Assembly (NCBI GenBank): GCA_950295325.1
Contig: OX485809.1
Coordinates: forward strand, 36,399,081 to 36,463,080
Reading direction: 5' to 3'
Length of the DNA: 64,000 bases
Origin: Polytrichum commune
Lineage: Eukaryota > Streptophyta > Polytrichopsida > Polytrichales > Polytrichaceae
A program made the translations under genes and the position numbers. Position 1 is the stretch's first letter. Every line of letters begins with the position of its first letter. Positions 1-11,757 of this stretch are shown in pieces. The notes beneath the pieces were generated by a model. That model had not been told where the DNA came from and ran no database searches. It saw only the letters and a program-made list of their open reading frames with translations.

Positions 1-30
1 TGAATCGACGTGGTCGCATGGCATCCCGTA

Positions 31-846
31 AGGTATGTGGGTGTTATTTGGTTCGTTTTCCACGTTCTCCAACTTCTACCGATTAGATTTACGTAACAAA
101 TCTCATGTTGCATCAACAAATCTATGATGAAACATATGCAAAAATTAGATTGAAAATCGGACCTCCCTTGATTTAGTCATGGTTATCGAAAGTGCATGTT
201 TGTTGATTTCTTAATCGAATACATAGGTCTTTCCAATTGTGTTCACTATTGAGTTTAAAGTAGTTACTAATGTTTAAAGGCGTGGTCCATTCTCTTTTGA
301 ACATATGTTTTTATGATGTTTGCTCTTTGATCCTCACTAAACCATATATCGATCAAATATAAGGGTTCAATTAAGAAAATGAGCCACTTCATAGCCATTT
401 GCATTTACTTCCATATCTTATGATCTAACTTGATGGTGGACTCGAATATGACATAAGGTATGTGGGTGTTATTCGGTTATTGTTCTTGATTGAACACCTC
501 TATATGATTAGTGTGTGGTTTCGGTGAGGTTCAAATAACAAACACCTTGAAGACATATGGTTAACAAAGATTGGGCTAATCTTCAAATTTTATTATCCAC
601 TTTACACTCGATGGACTTGAACATAATTGGGAGAACCTATGTTTTTAGTTAAGGAATCAACAAACATGCACATCCGATAATCATAACTAAATTGGAGAGG
701 GGGGGGGGTGGGGGTCCAATTTTCAATGTGAATTTTGTTGATGCTTCATCGGAGATGTGCTAATGCAACACAAGTGTTGTTGTGTCAAATCTAATCAGTA
801 GAAGTTGGAGAACATGTAAAACGAACCAAATAACGCCCACATACCT
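31..846. repeat. Foldback element with long imperfect terminal inverted repeats
   Basis: The left end begins AGGTATGTGGGTGTTATTTG and the right end (about 783-846) is its inverted copy with one early change. Similarity continues inward through motifs such as the GCATGTTTGTTGATT segment. A diverged direct copy of the left arm lies at 33087-33435, and a short end-like piece occurs near 455-520. The middle has a G-tract near 690-708. No transposase ORF is visible, so this is a non-autonomous or decayed element. No clean target duplication was identified. Confidence 0.6.
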
Positions 847-959
847 CATCATTACTTAGCCCAAGCTATGAGCATTTTTTTAGGCCAAAAACTTTTAAGA
901 ATTGTTTCAGCATTTAACCCAAGAATGTTCACATTTAGATTCTTATTCAACATGAAGAG

Positions 960-1086
960 TACTTGCTCTGTCCGAAAACGATTGTCCCACAACCTGGAGT
1001 TTTATATCCCAAATTTTTTGTCGGACAAACATTTTGGGATATAAAACTCCAGGGGGTAGGACAATCAGTTTGGGATGGAGGGAGTA
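960..1086. mobile_element. Stowaway-like MITE (Tc1/mariner type) with internal hairpin
   Basis: The right end reads GTTTGGGATGGAGGGAGTA, the inverse of the plant Stowaway terminus CTCCCTCCRTCCC, and the left end is a mutated version of it. TA dinucleotides flank both ends, as expected for mariner-type insertion. The centre is a near-perfect hairpin with arms CTGGAGTTTTATATCCCAAA and its complement. The element is about 123 bp with no coding capacity. The short ORF reading across it is incidental. Confidence 0.7.
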
Positions 1087-1954
1087 TGTGTTATTGTAGG
1101 AAGATTATGTTGAATCCAAATTGGTTGCACATACGTTCCAATTGACCCTTTTCTCAACCGCAATCATGCATATTGCCACCCACAATCATGCATATTGCCA
1201 CCCACAATGTAATGAAGGGAACATCAATGTGGTCTCGCATGGCATTTTGTAAGTTCAATAGTTCTTGATCTAAGGGTGGGTTTGCACTAGGATCTGGGAC
1301 CGAAGAAACTCCAAAATTAAGTGAACTTATTGGTCGAAAGAAAAACTTGGACTCCAACTTGTTTGCACTAGGATCCGAGTTCAAGACATGAAAAAACTGA
1401 AGTGGCATTAATGTGGCATCACTTTCCCACCAAATCAACGGCCCACCCTCAAGAAAAACTCTCTGAAGCTTGAAAAACCAATCTTCATTGAAGCTTGGAT
1501 CCAAACCCGAGTCCGAAAATAAGGTCCATTTAAAGAGTGATTAGGACCCGGACCATAATGTATACTCACCCTAATCATGAACTTGAATGTGACATAACAT
1601 CACTTAGCCCAAGTGGTGAGGTCTGTGAGAAGAGAATATTCAAAGAAAATGTTCCAACATAAACTCAAGGATTTTCACATTCAAAGTCAAAATTAAAGTG
1701 GAATTCGGTTTACTGCATGGAGTTTGAAACCGGAAATAAGTGTGTCTAGCTCAGGTACTGATTACATTAAACTTTCCGACCGGTTCTAGCCGTGAAATTG
1801 CTTGGAATTATGTTGAGAAATAAATGTTGGCCCATCATTTTTTACACTAATACAGCGGGAGATGTTGACGAATAGTGTCAAAAGTGGTTGATGTGGTTGA
1901 TGTGGTTCAAGTATAAGGTTCTTAGAAAAAGAGGCTTAAGTTGAACTTGGTAGA
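1087..1954. other. Intergenic, no gene recognised
   Basis: AT-rich sequence with a short direct duplication near 1165-1205 (CAATCATGCATATTGCCACC repeated) and two copies of GTTTGCACTAGGATC around 1270 and 1363. The 116-codon minus ORF across 1154-1504 spans these repeats and resembles no family I know. Confidence 0.4.
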
Positions 1955-2315
1955 AATTGTACACCCTAACCTCTGTAATATTACCCTTTATAATGCCACT
2001 CCCTTTCTTATATCTTGAAACTCTAGGGAACGGATGTGATCAGCTTAAATCTCCCTCCTTGTTGTCACATCTCCCTCTCATATATCGTAGGTTTTGACAT
2101 TAAAGTAATCAACCAAAGAATTCAAACCACACACTCGCATGCATCATGTTCTCATCATTGTCATTATTACAGTGTTGGCTTTGTGCTATTCCATAAATGT
2201 CACATCCTACACTAATTCTCTATTATTATGCATCCATGTTGACACTACATACCTCCTAAATATCACGTGCACTTTGGTTACCCCGAGGGTGACATTACGG
2301 AGCTTAGACTGTACC
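1955..2315 (-). repeat. Dispersed repeat, inverted copy of 30775-31095
   Basis: Read on the minus strand, this segment aligns over most of its length with plus-strand 30775-31095. Shared blocks include GTGGTTTGAATTCT, TTTAATGTCAAAAC, GGGAGTGACATTACGGAGGT (with changes) and CAAAGTGCAC. Neither copy encodes a recognisable protein. It is probably a decayed transposon family of unknown class. Confidence 0.6.
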
Positions 2316-4750
2316 AAAAACTATTTTCTCAGCGTTTTATTCACTAAGTGCATAGACCATCCCTAAGTGTTTAAAAATCTTGGCCCATACATAAGTTGTG
2401 GTCTACGTTGGGGTTACACTTAAGTTCATACCCATGCCATTCTCCTCGCATGGAACTTCAAACCCTAATGGGCAAAGTAAACAATACTTTCCTAGCTTTT
2501 AGGAGCATTGTTCTTGACCACCTTGTTGAGGGAGGCCTAGCTAACGGAGTAGTACGACCGTGAGGCCTTGAACCTTATAGTTGTTGAATTAGTCTATTTG
2601 ATTGATCGTGCGAGTCACATTACTATGTCTTAAAACAAACGGACACATGTGGTCGCCGAGTAGGTTAGGTAGGTAGTCACTCCAACACTTATTTAAGATG
2701 GCAACCTTCTTAAAGATGACTTCACCTTTGCACTAGGAACCATCCTCGAGGTGTGTCGTTGGAGGGTACTTTACTTGTTATCATGCCTTGGTATTTTTAT
2801 GTTTTATTATCTCCTCCGAGTCCTTTTTTCTTCTTCATGATGAATCTTTTTGGCATGGGAGAGTGGTAATAGTGACTAAGTAGGTGTGAAAACATATTCA
2901 GAGATCCTAAAACAAAGTAACAATTAGCTGAACACAATAGTAAACTCAAAAGAGAAACATATTAAGCTTTGCACTCATAATTTTTGGAGCCAATATGAAT
3001 ATATTTGGAATTCTTGAACTCTTCCTCATCATAAATATCTTGAAAAATGTCTTTTCATACTAGAATATGTACACATGAGTCAAAAATTGTTGAAGAATGG
3101 TGTTTGAATAAACGCGGATGAATCATTCCACCCTCGTGAATCATTACATCATTACCATAAAGTAAAGTAAAATGACATTAGTGTTTTTGTACATGGATGT
3201 GAATGGGAAGCTCGTTCTACCTTGCCTTAATCATCATATATCAAGCGTCAAGACGAGGGTTACTTCCTTCCTTCATCGCATAACATGGTTGGGTTTTGTG
3301 AAGGGAGGTTCCCCTTATGGATGCTCCATGTCATGTCTGAGCTTTCTTTTATATAGCACTAGGTGTGTCAAACATTTTGTAGCTATTGAGTGTACATGCT
3401 TCATGAGTTTTTCAACTTCTATGGGAGGTATGTGGAGGTTTTTTAGCACTTGTATTGACTGTTCATGGATAGCTCCTTTGATGTCGAGCGTGATGGTAAT
3501 AGAGGGTCGACTTTCCACCCTGTGATTTTGATTGTTTAGATGAGTGGGTCATGTTTTTGGGATTTTTCCTTGATGCCCACTCTATGTATAATTTTGGTGT
3601 AGGTACACATGTCTCCCCATTGTTCATTGGATTTCCAGTGGCTTAATGTTTGTTTTTGAGCCAAGGATTCGTGCTACTCAAGAACACTCGATTCGGGGTG
3701 TTTGATGTTCATGTAATTCTAGGGTCAAATATGGTATGAAAAGAAAAAGAAATATCACGTTATAAAAAGGTCCCAACGTTTTCAAAGAGTGGTGTTGGGC
3801 TATTATAAACTTGCTTTCTAGCTTGTCTCATCAGGATGGGTGGGCCAACCTAGTCTTGAATAGGTTGGTTTGAGATTTAGTACAGTGGGTCCCATGCACA
3901 TACCCTATTTTAGATTGTATAATTACCTCAAAATTTGAAAGGTGGAAGAAGGAGGTCCCAAAAGTTCCACCTAACTTTCAAAATAGGCTCCAATACACGA
4001 CGAGTTAGCAAGCTCTTCATAGAAAGTTTTCTCAAAGAAAGACGAAACCCACAATTTCATCCCTCGTTGAGAGACTTTAACGGATAAGTCTACGGCCCCA
4101 AATTGGTCTAGTGAGTTTAAGACCCCGATTTCAATCCAGTCCAAGTCATTTGAGGCGAATTGACAACAAACCTCGAGAAGGTGATGTTGGGTGGACGAGG
4201 GGCTGATCACGCCGACCACTTCTGGCACCATTCATTGACATCTCCGGCTGTACTAGTGTGGAAAGCAGCGGACCAACATCTATTTCTCAACCAACATAAT
4301 CCCTCGCAATTTCACCGTTGGAAGCAAACGGAAGCGTTCATTTGAAAAGGGGAGGGGGGGGGGGGGGCGGGCGTGTGAGAGAGAGGAGAGGTACACTCGT
4401 ATGCGGAAATGAAATCCAAGGCTCCTCACGCAAGTCAGGCAGGCGGCAGGGGTGTGGTGTATCCAAGTAGCAGACAGGATGGCAAATGACTTTTGGAAAT
4501 TTGGAAGTATGTCACGGAAGTGGCCCCACCCAGGCACTGGTCGACACCACCGTAGCAGGGGCCTGGAGTGGGAGCAGTGTCAGTGTCAGTGTCTCGCCAC
4601 AATAAGCGTACACATGAGGAGCTTCATACTAAACTCATACTCTCTACCTATATATCCATACTCCCACATGTAGTGCTTCGGCTTGATGGTACTCAATTAG
4701 TTTTGTAGCCATCCAGAATAGCAACTGCTTAATTCATCCTCACTTCCCTG
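2316..4750. other. Intergenic, no gene recognised
   Basis: Several ORFs of 60-117 codons occur on both strands, but none has recognisable motifs or splice context. A G-tract lies near 4352-4370 next to a purine-rich (GA)n-like stretch. The 117-codon plus ORF near 3172-3525 has an overlapping 67-codon ORF on the other strand and no family resemblance. I see no supportable gene. Confidence 0.4.
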
Positions 4751-5250
4751 TGGCAAGGAGGAGTGTCATCACTCCCCAGAAGCTTAACTTACTTAACTCC
4801 CCCACTCCCTTCCCTTCCCTTCCCTTCCCAGCTGCAGCAGCTTCACCTTCCACTGGAAACAAACAAAAATGAAACAAAAGTTATCGAAAGCTCCATCATC
4901 ATCATCACCACCAGATTCTGGCTCTGCCTCATGACCTGCAGCAGCAGCAGCGACAGAAGCGGCAGCAGGACTGTGTTAGAGGAAGACTAGAGGACCTGCA
5001 ATTAAGTTGTTTGTGTGTGTGTGTTTGTGCGAAACTTACACTCTGTCCTTGCGCACAAGTACTGAGTACTTACTGACCTTGGTGCTGGGGAAGAAGTGTT
5101 GTGTTGTGATTGAGTGGAAGTGGGGTGGAAGGAGGAAGTGCTCGCTTCATTCCTTGAAGCCAATAATCTATACATACCGCTGGAGGCTCATTCCATGCAC
5201 TCCTTGGGGGGCCCAGTTGTTGCTGTCTGGCGCTTTTAAGGTTACTGAGA

Positions 5251-5425
5251 ATGACTCCAAACTTTAAATCCTTTGTTGTGTCAAGAGCCCTTGAAGCCCA
5301 TCAGTCTAGTGGTTGTAGTTTAGTATGACTCCCAACTTGTTTCAATCCTTTGGTGTGTCTTGGGCCCAGTCTAGTGGTGGTTTAGAATGACTCTCAACAC
5401 GTTTGAATCCTGGGTTGTGTCGGCA
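5251..5425. repeat. Three imperfect tandem units of about 62-74 bp
   Basis: Units start at 5251, 5325 and 5387, each opening with ATGACTC and continuing through a conserved core (AATCCTTTGTTGTGTC in unit 1) and, in the first two, CAGTCTAGTGGT. The repeat lies about 0.7 kb upstream of the NPH3 start codon. Confidence 0.75.
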
Positions 5426-5782
5426 CCTTGGCTTGAGGTTGTCAAGGTGGTAGCTTGATAGGAGGAATTGGGTAACTGTGGTTGGGAGGAACATGAACAT
5501 ACACGTCATCGAAAGTTGAAGACGATGACGATGACGAGTGTGTGGGTGAAGTAGTGGGAGGAAGCATCACAGGGGTATTGTATGTGTCTGGTAGTAGAGA
5601 GGTCAAGCTAGGAAGGCTATGGTGTATGTGAGGTAAAGGGAGAGGGAGAAGGGAAAGAATTAGGTTCGCCTACTGTGTTTTCCAGCTAATAACTCTTTGG
5701 AAAGCACGAAGCCGATGGTGCACCACAAGAAGCCTAGCAGTCATGGTAGCTTCTAGTGCAAAGATGTTGTCTAATCACCACC

Positions 5783-5922
5783 GTCACCATCACCGATATC
5801 ATCATCAGCATCATCAACAACCTTGGGCTAAGTGATTTTGGGCCTTGTATTGATGTTGGGTGATCACCATCACCAATATCATTATCAACAACAACCTTGG
5901 GCTAAGTGATTTAGGGCCTTTT
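5783..5922. repeat. Two tandem units of about 80 bp, CAT-rich
   Basis: Units at about 5783-5848 and 5863-5922 share CACCATCACC, ATATCAT and CAACCTTGGGCTAAGTGATT. This is a local duplication just upstream of the NPH3 gene. Confidence 0.75.
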
Positions 5923-6127
5923 GTTGCACTCGATCAAGTGTGCGTATGTTGTAGTGGTTTGTTGCAGAAGAGAGGAATTTTTGGGTGGCCAGCCGATTGG
6001 CCTAGGGAAAGGGCTGTAGGGTTGCAGTGGAATTTAGAGGTTTGTTTTTGGGCTTGAGCACACACAGGTCTACATTCTTGCGCTGCCATTATAGCTGGAG
6101 GACAAGAAAAGGGGTGGGAGAGGAGAG

Positions 6128-9100
6128 ATGACAGCGGCAATTGCATCCCCCTTGTACGTGGACACTCCCCCCCACAAGGAGGTCGTGCTGAAGAAGGTGA
6201 AGGGGCAGCTGCTGCGAAGAGAGGAGAGTTACACCGAAGCATTGGTGGATGCTGAGGAGCCAGCCGTAGAGGCACCGGACGAAGAAGAAAAAGAAGAAGA
6301 AGAAGAAGCTATGGTGATGATGATGATGAACCCTTCTTATAATCGTCACCAACACCACCATCACAGGGAGGAACAGGAGGAGGAACAGGAACAGGAGGAG
6401 GAGGAGGAGGAGGAGGAGGAGGAGGAGGATGATCACATCAGTTCACCCGTTGTGGTGGAGGGTGAGCCTGGGGAAGATTGCTTCATGGGGCCTGCACTCA
6501 AGAGAAACATCCGAGCGTGGTATGGCATTTGTATCAATCCCAAACTTCCACAATCGATTTCTTTCTCACTTTGTAGTATAGGTACAGAGAGTTTGAAGAA
6601 GAAGAAGTGTGTTGCTGAGTTCATTTGGCCATGCTTTAGGTTACCTGAGTAAGTTTGTTGTTGCTAGAAATTTTTCCAAGCGTTCTTTTATTACAGCAAG
6701 GGGTTTTTCTTGTGGATGGAATGCAGGTGTAGGAATTTTTGTTGGTTTTGATTGCAGTTCTTCTTATTTGGTTACCTTCACAAGGCGTTGCTGGGTTTTG
6801 GTGGGATTCTGAACGGATTGTGGATGAAGGGTGAAGTATTTTGGCATTAAAGAAGAAGACGGTTTGACCAGAATGTTTGTGTGGGCACTGACATGGTGGC
6901 GTTTTGTGTGTGCAGGTGTGAAGCGACAGGGCTACCCACCACAATTACTATCCGCTTCAAAGAACGAGTTTTCCACCTTCACAAAGTATGCATTCAGACA
7001 ATCCCAACTTCTCAAGCCTTTGGTTACTTGAGCCAAAGGTTTAGTTGCTCAGAGGATGTATTGTTTTTGTGTTCAATTAGTGGCCATTCTCAAGTAGGCA
7101 TTTCATACAAAGAAGAGGCCATTGAAGAGTTGGGAGAGGTTACGAAAGCGGCTTCGCAAGGTGTTATGTTTTTTTTTGGTGAGAAGTCTCACTGAATTTT
7201 TTCCTCCAGAGCATGTAAGAGTCCCTTTATATGGTGGTCAATCTTGTAGCTGCTGGAGAGGTGAGGCAAGGCATGTCCTGATGGTTTGATAGGGGGATTT
7301 GGTGTTTCTATCCAGTTTCCGCTGATTTCAAGAAGTGGTTACCTTAAGAGGCTGCTGAAGGACACGAAAGAGGTGACTTTACCAAGCGATTGCCCGGGAG
7401 GACCTGACATTTTTGAGTTAGTGGCAAATTTTTGCTATGGATCCACGATCCTCATGGAGCCTTCAAATATTGCGGAACTACGAAGTGTCGCGGAGTACCT
7501 CCAGATGTCTGAAGACTATGGTAGGGCCAACCTCTGCGAACGGACTGACCTCTATCTCACACAGGTAGGAATCTCATCTCTACTCCACCATTGAAGTTTT
7601 GCTTTGAATTGATACAATCCTTGAATATATGAGCTTATCTCAGGTCAAGTGAAAGCAAAATGCCTCAATCCTCAAGCATAACAAACTATTTGGCTCATAC
7701 TGTGAGCTTCATGTTTGTTTTGTCTCTGAAGGGTCACACACGTTCCAAATTGCTGTTTTCGAAACACAAAACGAATTTTGGTGGGCCAAGGTACCTAACT
7801 TTTGGGAGCTTGGTTTCAAGGTTAGTCCCTCTTACTTGGAGGGGAAATGTCCGTATTCAACTCCAATTGGAAACAGCGAATCGGAGTTGAGAATGCACAT
7901 TTCTACGCAAGAAAAGAGGGACCAACCTTGAAACCAAGCTCCCAAAAGTTAGGCACATGTCAGAGCCAAAATTATTTTGCCCTTGGCCCGCTGAATCCCA
8001 TTACAAAAACAGCGTACTTGAATGTGTGTGAACCCCACATGAATCCAGTGAGCACAGGCACACTTAAGAAACATCTACGAAATTGTCGTAATCTCCTTCG
8101 ACCATTTGAGGCTTCAAAGATTACTCACTGCACCCGAGATTTCGGACATGCCATGCCCATGTTTTAACGCTACGTATTGCCCTGCACAGGTTGCCCTGCA
8201 GAACTGGGAGGACACATTAGTTGTACTATCACACTGCGAAAGCATCGCCCCTCTTGCTGAGCAACTCCACATAGTGAGCCGATGTATTGAGGCTTTAGCA
8301 TTTATGGCCTGCATGGAGCTGCTGGACCCAGCGGAAAGGAAGGCGAGGTCACGAATGCCCGGAGAAGCCCAATTTTGGAGTGATTTTAGCATGAGTGAAA
8401 TTGATGCTGTGTCTCCAGAGTGGTGGGTTCGGGACCTTGTGGCCCTGCCACCCAACCTTTTTGTGAAGCTCATAATCGCGTTGCGGAGAGAGGGCATGCA
8501 GGAGAAATATGTGGGGCAAATCATCACATGTTTCTCAAACCAATGGATATTTGGAACTGATATAGACACAATTGCGGCCCACAAAGGTAGGGTGAAATCT
8601 TGGGTTCTCGAGTCTGCTGCGGGAACCAAGCCAAACCTGTGCATATTTGTGGAGTCGGTGGTGAGGTTACTACCTTTGGAGAGAAACATTGTTCCCGTCA
8701 GCTTTCTTTTCGCAGTCTTGCGACGTGGCCTAGCTTGTGGCTTGAAAAGTGAATGCAGGTAAGACCAGAGTCAACCCACTGCTTAATAGTGGAAGGTTTT
8801 TATAGGGGTGCATATCTGTGGTAATAAATATGCAGTCTCATTCTTCCATAAGGTTTTGTTGAGGATGTTGTTCTGTGGTTGACAGCTACTGTCTACTTAA
8901 AGTTGGTGCAGGAATTTGATAACAGTGTTCATTAGGCTTGGTGCTTATGTTAATTTATGTACTCAAATTCACTAGCAACAACAAGACATGATTTGACCAG
9001 CACTTCTGTTGTGATGTGGACATCTACACTACTGAGTGGATGTATTGAAAATTTTAAAATTACACCGGTAGTGTGGCTTTGTCAGATTTGTACTTCACAA

Positions 9101-11757
9101 ACGTTTTTCCACCAATGAAGTGCACGGTACTGGAAGGGTGCAGATTGGTCATTTGTTTAATATAGTTACCTCTGTAATCTGTGCAGGATACAACTGGAGA
9201 CTCGAATAGCTCTACAGCTGGAACAGGCTACGGTCGAGGACATTTTCCTACCGGGTAAGAAGGAGAAAGACAACAGTTGTGTACTGAGGTCTGAGCTTGA
9301 TTCTATGGAGCGCATTGTGAAATTATTCTTTTCATGGCACCAAGGACTCAATGATGCCGGAGGAAAGGATATGACAAGGGATCCAGTTCCTGCTTTCTCA
9401 CAGTGCATCCAGAAACTATCAAGTGTGGCCAAACTTTGGGATGATTACCTTGCTGAGGTATCCTTCGAGGCCAAACTGAGCCCAGTCAAATTTGCAGACC
9501 TCATAGAGAGAGTCCCTGCTTATGCTCGAGTGACGCATGACAATGTGTATAAGGCGATCCACTCTTACCTGAAGGTAAAAGTCTAAACCTACTCAATAGT
9601 ACCATTTTGACATTATTTTTCTACTGTACACACGTTTTTGTTCCTTGCTCCACATTATAAAAACCTCGATTCTACAGACATGTCAGCTGTGTTTGTCATG
9701 CTGATTCTTCTGTCCTATTTTTGTGTGAAATATCTGGTGTTATTAATTTATAGTCTCTCAGCACTCTAGTTCGATTCTTCAACTTAACTGCAAGCAACCA
9801 TACATTAGTAGGAAAAAGGGGGTCTTTTTGACGTGGCTTGTTTGACACACCTTCATCTAGGACCTGTCAAAAAGATCACATTCTGGGTCAAAATGGTTGG
9901 TTTGACACATTTGACACAAATTGTGATATTTTTGATGGGTCTAAGGTGACACATGTCAAATGGGCTGCATGAGAGAGACCCCATTTCCTACTAAAGATAA
10001 CTGGTATAGAAAGATTCTTTGCAAGCTCACTCAGCATTAGTTTCTCTTTCTGCAACCTTGGCAAGCTGTAGTTTCTACCATAAATGATTTGAGGAATTTC
10101 TTTTGGAGGCCACTTATTGCAGATGATGTTTTCTTTGAGGGTTCCCTGCACTATTCTTCTCCTGTTACTTCCCTTTATTATTGTTGAGTCACTCCCTGCG
10201 TTTTGTTTTCATGGTGGAGACCTGTGTTGGTCTAGTTATTGTGTTTTATTTTTATTTTTATACCATTCTTTAACGAGGGGTTTCACATTTTTTGATACCA
10301 ATTTGACAGTATTTGATTTTCCCAATGCCATTCGGGTCTATATACAATGCAAGAACCTTCCATAGCAAGGCAAAATCACCTTCATATCAAAATGGTTCAG
10401 AGTGTTATTGACCCCAATAATAACGCCTGTATACAAATGTTTCTCACCTAGACATACCCACCAAATATCAATATTTGACTGGTATTACAACTCTGATATG
10501 CATGGGCGGGTTCTTTCATACCATTTGTTGTTGCTGATTATTGATCCCATGCATTCACCTATATACTAGACCAACATTGGTTACGACCATACTCAACCTC
10601 ATGCATTTGAGCAAATACATACCAGGACTTCTATGTTTCCTTATGTACGAGTTTTGACAATGTTTGATTTGGTTCTGCAGGCGCACCCAAACACATCGCA
10701 AGATGATCGGCTTCTCGTGTGTCGGACACTGAACTGCCAAAAACTGTCACAAGACGTATGCACTCACGCGGTCCAGAACGAGCTGATGCCGCTTCGGATG
10801 ATTGTGCAAGCAATGTTCATGCAACAGCTGCAGACACGCACCGTGCTCACATCGCACCTCGAATCTGTCGCCCACTCGTTTCAAGCGGACACGATCTTTG
10901 CCCACGGTGGCAGGTCGCTACCCAACTCCTCGTCGCCCGTGCGCGTGAGCTCTGCAAGCGAATCAGGCCGGTTACAGCACTCGGAGTATCCGCCATCGCA
11001 AGACTCGTTCCTATCGAACGAGTACGAGTCGGCCTGCCGGGCTGACGAGTTGCGGTGCGACGAATCCGCTGTTCTGGTGAAGCGAGATCTCGTCGACAGC
11101 CACGCCGTGTTCTCGTCGTCGTCGTCTGCGTCTCATGCGGGCGTCATCAAGGTTAATTACCATGCGACCGAGAGTCGGCTGCGAAGTTTGGAGGCCGAGC
11201 TCAGTCAGATGCGACGAGTTCTGTCCGAGAGCATGGGCGATCAGGAGGCGAACCTTCGTCGTCACAGTTCGAGCTCGTCCCAAACCTCGAGATCGGCGTC
11301 CGAAAATATTAACAAGGCCCGGGATTCCGAGAGGCATCATAATAGCGGGGGAACGCCAGCCGTGCATTCGAGTCGCGCGGGGATGATGATGCCCACTGTG
11401 CACGAGCAACAACTGGTGAGGAAGGAGCATGCGAGCGGTTGTATGAGCCAACTCAAGCAGGCAAATCGCACGAGCGGGCTGTTTGCGAAAACTTTGCAGA
11501 AGCTGAAGTGGGGAGGCTCCCGCAAAGCGAAAAATTCGATCAAGGAGATTGGCAATCCTGTGATTGTAACGCCGACCGATGTCAAAATTTCCCCAGGTTC
11601 GACTGGGAGTTCGTTTTGGTGGGCAGGCCAGCAGGATGGTGGAAGAGTTGAACAATCCACCACAACAACCGCGAATGCCAATCGCACCGATTCCATGCCC
11701 CGAACTGTGAGCAATTGCGCAAGATACCATCACGTCAGGCACAACTCCATGAACTAA
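6128..11757 (+). CDS. BTB/POZ-NPH3 domain protein (NPH3/RPT2 family)
   Basis: Six coding exons join in phase: 6128-6519, 6916-6985, 7316-7564, 8190-8758, 9187-9574, 10681-11757 (914 aa). All introns have GT-AG ends. Residues about 131-240 form the BTB fold (GLPTTITIRFKERVFHLHK, then FPLISRSGYLKRLL). Residues about 240-600 carry the NPH3 domain, with EWWVRDLVALPPNLF, the signature YKAIHSYLKAHP across the exon 5/6 junction, and CQKLSQDVCTHAVQNE. The usual Asp of the signature is His here. The C-terminal third is Ser-rich with LKWGG near residue 831. Known members are plasma-membrane adaptors for CUL3 ubiquitin ligases in phototropin and auxin signalling, so a similar role is inferred. The N-terminus has an unusual acidic, His/Met-rich segment (about residues 52-102) encoded by trinucleotide repeats. 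The start is the first in-frame ATG. The exact subfamily was not determined. Confidence 0.9.
6284..6430 (+). repeat. Coding trinucleotide repeats (GAA/GAG, ATG, CAC)
   Basis: Runs of AGA/GAA, ATG and GGA/GAG triplets lie within exon 1 of the NPH3 gene and encode poly-Glu, poly-Met and His-rich stretches. The frame stays open through every run. The array ends just before the conserved segment leading into the BTB domain. Confidence 0.85.
7794..7953. mobile_element. Foldback MITE in NPH3 intron 3
   Basis: The ends CCTAACTTTTGGGAGCTTGG and its inverted complement form about 40-bp arms around a short centre, roughly 160 bp in all. Weaker inverted similarity (GGGCCAAGG / CCTTGGCCC) extends outward to about 7782 and 7989, so the element may be longer. 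It lies wholly inside intron 7565-8189. Confidence 0.7.
9805..9994. mobile_element. Short MITE in NPH3 intron 5
   Basis: Ends TTAGTAGGAAAAAGGGGGTC and its imperfect inverted complement bound a 190-bp element. The interior repeats the motif TTTGACAC several times. It has no coding capacity and lies within intron 9575-10680. The terminal TTA/TAA could be a target duplication or part of the terminal repeat. Confidence 0.6.

Larger units (their letters stand above)
4751..6127 (+). promoter_or_regulatory. Upstream region of the NPH3 gene with local tandem repeats
   Basis: This stretch before the NPH3 start holds pyrimidine-rich blocks (CCCTTCCCTTCC near 4806), a (GT)n run near 5010-5028, CAG/CAT trinucleotide runs and two small tandem duplications. 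It probably includes promoter and 5' UTR, possibly with a UTR intron, but no transcription start can be fixed. No unambiguous TATA box was seen. Confidence 0.4.

Noticed and set aside
6089-6436. Minus-strand ORF with long Leu/Phe runs opposite NPH3 exon 1
   Set aside because: It is the antisense reading of the GAA/GAG repeats and has no independent support.
8114-8689. 191-codon minus-strand ORF
   Set aside because: Antisense shadow of NPH3 exon 4, which has clear family motifs on the plus strand.
11011-11742. 243-codon minus-strand ORF
   Set aside because: Antisense shadow of the GC-richer last exon of the NPH3 gene.
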